Source of the DNA: Prostheceraeus crozeri
Taxonomy: Eukaryota > Platyhelminthes > Polycladida > Euryleptidae
Length of the DNA: 64,000 bases
Assembly (NCBI GenBank): GCA_907163375.1
Contig: CAJQUW010006778.1
Location: 1 to 64,000 of the forward strand
Direction: 5' to 3'
Part shown: positions 58,711 to 64,000 of the stretch, piece after piece
Layout of the letters: the number at the start of each line of letters is the position of its first letter
Position numbering within the stretch: the first letter of the stretch is position 1
Notes under the pieces: generated by a model
The model's input: the letters and a program-made list of their open reading frames with translations, nothing else
Databases searched by the model: none
What the model was told of the DNA's origin: nothing
Position numbers and translations under genes: made by a program

Positions 58711-61700
58711 ATGGTTGTCTGTACCAAGTGTGGAAAAGTGTTCACTCTCATAGGCAATTTGCAACGACATGAAAAATTTTGTAAGTTAGGAAAAACATAT
58801 CAATGTAGCAAGTGTCCATATAAGACGAATAGGATGGATAATCTTAAGAGGCATAAACTTGTATGCAATAATAAACCGAATGATAGCATAACAGAGTCAA
58901 ATTCAAATAATCAAAATAGATCTACTTCTAAGCCAACAACCAGCGCTTCAACTAACATACAAAACTTTATGCAATACTGCTCTCGGTGTGGCAAAACGTA
59001 TAACTCTATAAGTAGAATTCGACAGCATATGAATGTACATAACACAAATAGTGAGATGAATATGCATAATAACTATGGAACTGTTAGTCTCAGTGAAAGC
59101 GCACTCAATGGCCATGCACGTGTGTATGATATCACGCCCACAACACCTACTGTGGACATAACATCATTCATAGAAAGCATGCGTTCCATGTTAGGGAATT
59201 TAGTGTCTGACTTACTAAGGAGCTATCAATTGCGCGGTCGTCTGATTGCACAAATTCGTTATGTCCGTTCTAATCCTCAAGAAGAAGAAACTTTTCTCGC
59301 ACACTTTACCTCATCATCCTCAAACTATATTTATGACTGTGATGCTTGGTTTCAGGATCATCTAAATAGTCTAATAAATCATATTGAAGCCTTCACAAAA
59401 AAGGGTAGCAATTGGATTATAGATGATGTACAAAATATAGAGTTCAATGTAATAACAAGTCCAATACTGTCAGGTGGACAATCATTTCCTCTACAAAAGA
59501 AGTTAAAAAACTCTAAAGCTGTCATTAATGTTAATTCAAATGCAAATGATTGCTTCCTATATGCAGTTTTATCAATATTGCATTATAATGAAGTACCTTA
59601 TTCAAGGAATGAAGTAAAATCATATAGTGAGTCAACATCTGAGCTAAATATGGAAGGCATTTCCACACCAGTATCAATTAAAGATATTCCAAAATTTGAG
59701 AAAAATAATGATATTAAAATTAACATTCACTTTTATGAAAATGGACTCAAAGGTGTTCGTTATAATAGTAACTTTACTGGTAGGCAAACGGTTAATATTT
59801 TGCTAATTCTAAACAATGGAGCAGCACACTATTGTGGAATTCCAAAGCTGTCAAGATTGTATAGGAGAACTTTAAAAAGACATAAATACTTCTGCGAAAG
59901 ATGCACTCAGTCATTCACATATAAAACAACACTAGAACGACACTTCCAGTTTTGTATTCGAGGAAAAGCACAAATAGAAAAAATGCCATCGGATCTAAAA
60001 GTACTAACAAGTAGCATGGAATATCAACTAAGTCCTCCTTTAGTAATTTATGCAGATATAGAGTGCTACATTGATAAAAAAATACATAAACCTGCGGCTA
60101 TTGGAGCTTATCATGTCTGGCATAATGCCCTTCAATCAAAATTTGAAAACAAGTATTACCTCTTTGAGGGAGAAAATTGCATTATTAGTTTCTTGCACCA
60201 CTTAGAAACTGTAGCCCAAGACTTATATGACAACCAATGTGCAACAACTAGGCAGCCAATGTCACTGTCAGCGGATGAAAAAGCACGCCACGAGAATGCA
60301 GAATGTTGCAACAAATGTAAATCAAAATTCAGCGATGAAGTGATAAAAGTTCGTGATCATGATCATATCACCGGACGATATAGGCAAACATTATGTAGGA
60401 AATGCAATCTCCGGTTAAGACTTAACAGACGGGAGCTGCCCATATTTTTCCACAATTTTAAAAATTATGATAGCCACATCGTTTGCTATAAAGCGATTGG
60501 AAGAATGAAGTCTTGGAAATTAGATGTTGTAGCAGCAACTGCTGAAAAATATATAACTTTATCCGCCAGTGTCCCTGTAAATGAATACAAAGGGAAGACA
60601 GTATACTTTAAACTAAAATTCTTAGACTCATATCAATTTCTAAGTGCATCCTTGAGTGAATTAGCCAAGGGCTTGCAAGCGTATGAGCATGTAGAGACAT
60701 TGAGGGTAGAATTTCCACAATTAAGTGATAATGTTTTATATCAGAAGGGAGTGTTTCCATATTCATACTTCAAAAACTTAAACACGTTGACGGAAGACTG
60801 TCTACCACCACAATTTGAATTCTATAATGATCTTACTCGTGAGCACTGTTCCAATAGTGAATATGAACACGCTAACAAGGCGTGGATTGAATTTGATTGT
60901 AGCACATTTGGTGATTACATGCTGGCATATCTGAAGTTAGATGTTTTATTGTTGGCAGACATATTTGAAGTGTTTAGAGCATTGAGTCAACGTGAGGATG
61001 AAGTCGACCCTGTACATTTTGTCAGTCTCCCACATCTTAGCTTTACCTCAGCACTAAATTTCTCTTCCAATGATCCCCCACACTACATACAAGATGAAAA
61101 TATGTACAATCTATTTGAACGAGGAATTAGAGGGGGTATGACTTTCACCAACATCCACCGAGCGCGTGCACGCATTGAAGAATTAGGAAATAATACACAT
61201 GAAAGTCGACATTTGACCTACTTAGATGTTAATAACCTTTATGGTTCTTCACTCAGTAGAAATCTACCCCACTCAAATTTCAAATGGTTGAATGAAAGTG
61301 AATTAGATAATTTTTTAAATGAAGAAAATGTTCAAAATATAGATGATGATGGTGAAATCGGCTACATTTTTGATTTAGATTTAGAGTATCCTGCAGCCAT
61401 TCATGATGACACTGCCGATTTCCCATTAGCTCCAGAAATGCAGATGATTGAAAAGAGAATGTTTTCACACTATATGAAAAATCTATATGAAAAAAAAAGA
61501 CCAAATACACATTTTTCTTCTATCAAGAAACTTCTGCTCCATCAATTTGATAGGGAAAATTATGTAGTCCACTATTCAATTTTAAAATTTTACTTGACCA
61601 TGGCCATGAGAATCAAGAAGATTCATAGTGGCATAAAATTCACACAAAAGCCTTGGTTAAAAACATACACTGATATGAACTCTCAAAAGAGGGCTCAATC

Positions 61701-62567
61701 AAACACTGACTTCGAAAAGTCATTCTACAAATTGAAAAATAATTCTTTATATGGTAAAACAATCGAAAATGTAAGGAGAAGGAAAAAATTTAAACTAGTC
61801 AACAATGAGAAACAACTACTGAAATTGTCAAATCATCCTCTCTATGTTCAACACAAAATATTTGATGAAGATCTGGTTGGTATGGAAATGTACAAACCTT
61901 CAATAGTTTTAAATAAATTAATATATGTTGGTCAAGCAGTACTTGACTATAGTAAGTTGGAAATGTATCAATTATATTACAATTATCTAAAAGGGTGTCC
62001 ACTGATAAATAGAACGCGGCTTTGTGGAGGTGATACCGACAGTTTCTTCCTATGTTTATACACATCACCATCCGTCCGTCTGGAAGATATACTTCTATAC
62101 TTCGGCGAAAAGTTTGACTCTTCAAACTATGACAGTCATCACCGACTATACTCAACTACAAACAAAGCTAGATTAGGTTGTTTTAAGGATGAGTGTGCTG
62201 GAAAGTTGCTTGAGGAAATGATCCTACTAAAACCGAAAATGTATTCCATGAAATATCTAGACTCTACGAATCATAGCATCAAACGTGCAAAAGGAATTCA
62301 GAGAGCAGCAGTTAAAAATTGAAACATGATGACTATAGGAGTGTCTATTATAGTGAGAATGATACAACTGAAGATATGACAATTATAAATTCAAAAAATC
62401 ACATAGTTAGCACAAAATCATTTAGGAAGCGAGGTCTTTCACTTTGGGAGGATAAGCGCTGTTGGCTGGATAAAAATTTATCATTACCATATGGACACTA
62501 CAGCCTAGGTCTTCCCCCACCGTCGAAGAGAAGGAGATGCCTTCCTGTCACAGGTGATGTAGAATAA
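58711..62567 (+). CDS. Protein-primed type B DNA polymerase of Polinton C (about one break)
   Basis: Unlike in B, the first exon is not separate: ATG at 58711 begins MVVCTKCGKVF. Three C2H2 fingers (residues 4-25, 30-52, about 91-111), the N-terminal module (about 150-250), a Cys/His block (NDCFLYAVLSILHY near 280, AHYCGIPKLSRLY near 373) and a fourth finger (about 395-416). Then exonuclease I (YADIECY, 446), endonuclease-VII-like HNH (VRDHDHITG, 547), exonuclease II (HNFKNYDSH, 580), III (YLKLDVLLLAD, 739), polymerase A (DVNNLYGSS, 838), B (KNNSLYGKT, 1008) and C (GDTDSFF, 1106). The end with LSLWEDKRCWLDKNLSLP matches the B enzyme. About one break near the end; otherwise whole. Confidence 0.9.
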
Positions 62568-62846
62568 GTCTAAATGAAAACAATATAATATTCCACTTGT
62601 AATAGATCTTGCGATTGCTGAATCTTCCGACATGTAGCAACACTTACTAATACATAAGTAGTCTTCCTAAAATTGAAATTTCTACATCTTTCCGATATGT
62701 AGAAATGATTACTAATAAATAGGTAGTCCTAATGTGAATGAATATGTGAAGAATTTGTACTCAACATCATTCCGATATGTTGAGCTAATAAAATAACAAA
62801 CTTTAGGCAAACATTAAACCTAAATTTGAAACATAGCTTTCGGAAC
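62568..62846. other. Intergenic with short repeats and poly(A) signals
   Basis: A block around TTCCGAYATGTAGMAA and TACTAATA.ATARGTAGTC occurs twice (62626-62665, 62692-62730), and TTCCGATATGTTGA once more. AATAAA candidates lie near 62718 and 62790. Confidence 0.5.
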
Positions 62847-63407
62847 ATGCCTCATTACATTAGAACATGGAAACTTAGTGACGTTCAAAACGTTCACATA
62901 ACAAATTCTAAAAGAATAGCATTTCGTCATTCAATAGCAAATAGTGATCGAAACCATCGTGGCGTTTGCATTAGTATTGACTCATTGCCTTCACTGAAAG
63001 ACTTTGCGGATCTCATTGACAACCATAAGACTCGGATCAAGATTCCTCTCGATGACAAGGTATGGAAAAAGTGTGATTCATCAGTCAAACTATACGTCTG
63101 TTCACCAAAACGTGAAGATGTTGAATATCGATTTTTTCAATTCAGTGACGTCACATGGGAAACCTTTACAAGGGAGATACTACCACAGATAACGTCATTC
63201 ATTAAAGATGGAGGACATCAAACGGTTGGAAGTTGTAAATCGGATGTTAACTACAAAAGCAAAGTCAAAACTCAATCTACAAGAGATCGAGAGGAATTTA
63301 CCCAACCGAAAACAATGGTTACTGATAAAACGCAAATTGAAGCCGACAACGAGCTTACATCTTGGAAGACCCTCAATGTTAACATGGAGGATTCAGAGGA
63401 AGGATAG
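62847..63407 (+). CDS. PC4-like small protein of Polinton C (186 aa)
   Basis: The start is at MPHYIRTWKLSDVQNVH. The same order as in the Polinton B pair is seen: strands with NVHITNSKRIAFRHS, then HRGVCISIDSLPSLKDFADL, VWKKCDSSVKLYVCS and WETFTREILPQITSFI. The first part resembles the GISL-plus-helix region of PC4. The last 65 residues are charged and overlap the TBP-like gene by 200 bp in another frame, as in Polinton B. It lies 280 bp after polB on the same strand. Confidence 0.5.
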   Translation: MPHYIRTWKLSDVQNVHITNSKRIAFRHSIANSDRNHRGVCISIDSLPSLKDFADLIDNHKTRIKIPLDDKVWKKCDSSVKLYVCSPKREDVEYRFFQFSDVTWETFTREILPQITSFIKDGGHQTVGSCKSDVNYKSKVKTQSTRDREEFTQPKTMVTDKTQIEADNELTSWKTLNVNMEDSEEG

Positions 63408-63777
63408 ATCTCTCACTATCCTATTCTTTCCAAATGGAACAATCCAATGTATTGGAAGGGTCATGGAGGGTGATCTCTCATATCTACACTTAACTTTGGA
63501 ACATTTACTTGGTGATTCATTATCTGATTGGAAAGTGAAGACAATGACCGTGTTATGTGAATTACACTATCACTATGATTTCCGTAAAGTTACATCATCA
63601 CATAATCTAACTTATGAAGTGGAGCTATTTCCAGCAGCTCAATTGACTAACTGGCATCCATATCATGTTCATGTGTTCCATAATGGAAAGATTGTGATAA
63701 CCGGCATTAAAGACATAAGTGATGTGCCTCCCATCATATGTGATTTGAAAAAATGTTTCATGAAAACCAAATTGTAG
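63208..63777 (+). CDS. TATA-binding-protein-like protein of Polinton C (189 aa)
   Basis: Starts MEDIKRLEVVNRML. First repeat: VVN...SKLNLQEI, GRPSMLTWRI and LFFPNGTIQCIGR. Second repeat: YEVELFPAAQLTNW and VHVFHNGKIVITGIKD, which corresponds to YEPELFP...VSGKVVLTGAK of TBP. Three of the four kinking phenylalanines of TBP are present; the first is proline, as in Polinton B. There is an insertion of about ten residues (KQWLLIKRKL) between the first helix and strand 2 relative to B. Whole. It presumably recognises TATA elements of this Polinton. Confidence 0.85.
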   Translation: MEDIKRLEVVNRMLTTKAKSKLNLQEIERNLPNRKQWLLIKRKLKPTTSLHLGRPSMLTWRIQRKDRSLTILFFPNGTIQCIGRVMEGDLSYLHLTLEHLLGDSLSDWKVKTMTVLCELHYHYDFRKVTSSHNLTYEVELFPAAQLTNWHPYHVHVFHNGKIVITGIKDISDVPPIICDLKKCFMKTKL

Positions 63778-63779
63778 AT

Positions 63780-64000
63780 TTTGTATATATGTGGATAGAT
63801 AATGAAATGTGAACATGTTTTTGTATATATGTGAATAGATAATGAAATATGAGCATGTTTTTGTTTTCCTTATAAATCCTTGTTTTGGAAAAAAGAGAGC
63901 AAGTTAATGATACAACATAAAACTTTATTTCAAAACTGTTTCAACATATTTAGTAAGAATTACATCATTTTTATCACAGTTTTTTGAAAATAGTTCTAAA
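63780..64000. terminator. Transcript tails at the window edge
   Basis: A 40-bp unit (TTTTGTATATATGTGRATAG...) occurs twice (63780-63859). TTTATT near 63922 is a poly(A) signal for a minus-strand gene entering from the right, the place of the protease in Polinton B. No coding sequence of it is inside the window. Confidence 0.45.

Larger units (their letters stand above)
55700..64000 (+). mobile_element. Polinton C, left part; right end outside window
   Basis: Contains a spliced zinc/coiled-coil gene, polB, a PC4-like and a TBP-like gene in the same order as Polinton B, followed by a poly(A) signal for an incoming minus-strand gene. The penton-like gene that sits after polB in B is missing here. 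No inverted repeat can be seen within the window, so the left end is only bracketed (somewhere between about 53000 and 55720). At least one break, in polB. Its sequence is clearly diverged from B, so they are different subfamilies. Confidence 0.8.

Overview
The window is metazoan, probably invertebrate, nuclear DNA. GT-AG introns, AATAAA signals, CCAAT/TATA promoters, a short run of telomere-type CCCTAA hexamers, LINE, Penelope-like, hAT and MITE sequences and the last exon of one host gene all point that way. I cannot name the species. About three quarters of the window belongs to Polinton/Maverick (adintovirus-like) elements of at least two lineages, treated here as fossils.

Layout. (1) 1-8136: Polinton A, very AT-rich, entering from outside the window and broken about half a dozen times (polB, packaging ATPase, penton-like protein, two unnamed proteins). 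(2) 8137-10548: a spacer with tandem repeats, an unrecognised minus-strand gene, a scrap of Polinton A and an array repeat. (3) 10549-15029: Polinton A', a truncated near-identical copy of the second half of A, flanked by a second copy of the array repeat (15054-15799). (4) 15800-20834: 5' part of a LINE, a foldback Penelope-like endonuclease remnant, a LINE reverse-transcriptase fragment, a GC-rich stretch and an assembly gap. (5) 20835-43358: Polinton B, an almost complete 22.5-kb element with terminal inverted repeats of about 1.2 kb and AG...CT-type ends. It carries polB, protease, major capsid, packaging ATPase, chromodomain integrase and a set of accessory genes. (6) 43359-53234: mostly non-coding host DNA with a small foldback MITE, a 1.0-kb hAT-like element, a host exon rich in NPF motifs, a 0.6-kb TAA-flanked MITE and a minisatellite. 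(7) 53235-55700: a divergent pair of unrecognised genes, repeats, two strong hairpins and telomere-like hexamers. (8) About 55700-64000: the left part of Polinton C (spliced zinc/coiled-coil gene, polB, accessory genes), leaving the window on the right.

The most interesting content is in B and C. Each encodes a complete TATA-binding-protein-like protein of about 181-189 residues. It lies directly downstream of, and overlaps, a small gene that looks PC4-like. Their own genes sit behind clear TATA boxes, often with CCAAT or CRE-like sites. I propose that this is an element-borne promoter-recognition module. B also carries a DEDDh-exonuclease-like protein, two RING-like proteins, a free-standing copy of the polymerase N-terminal module, a penton-like protein duplicated in tandem, and two genes that begin with a mini-exon holding only ATG. 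Polinton A carries a family of short hairpin inserts that are read through in its reading frames, with compensatory changes between copies.
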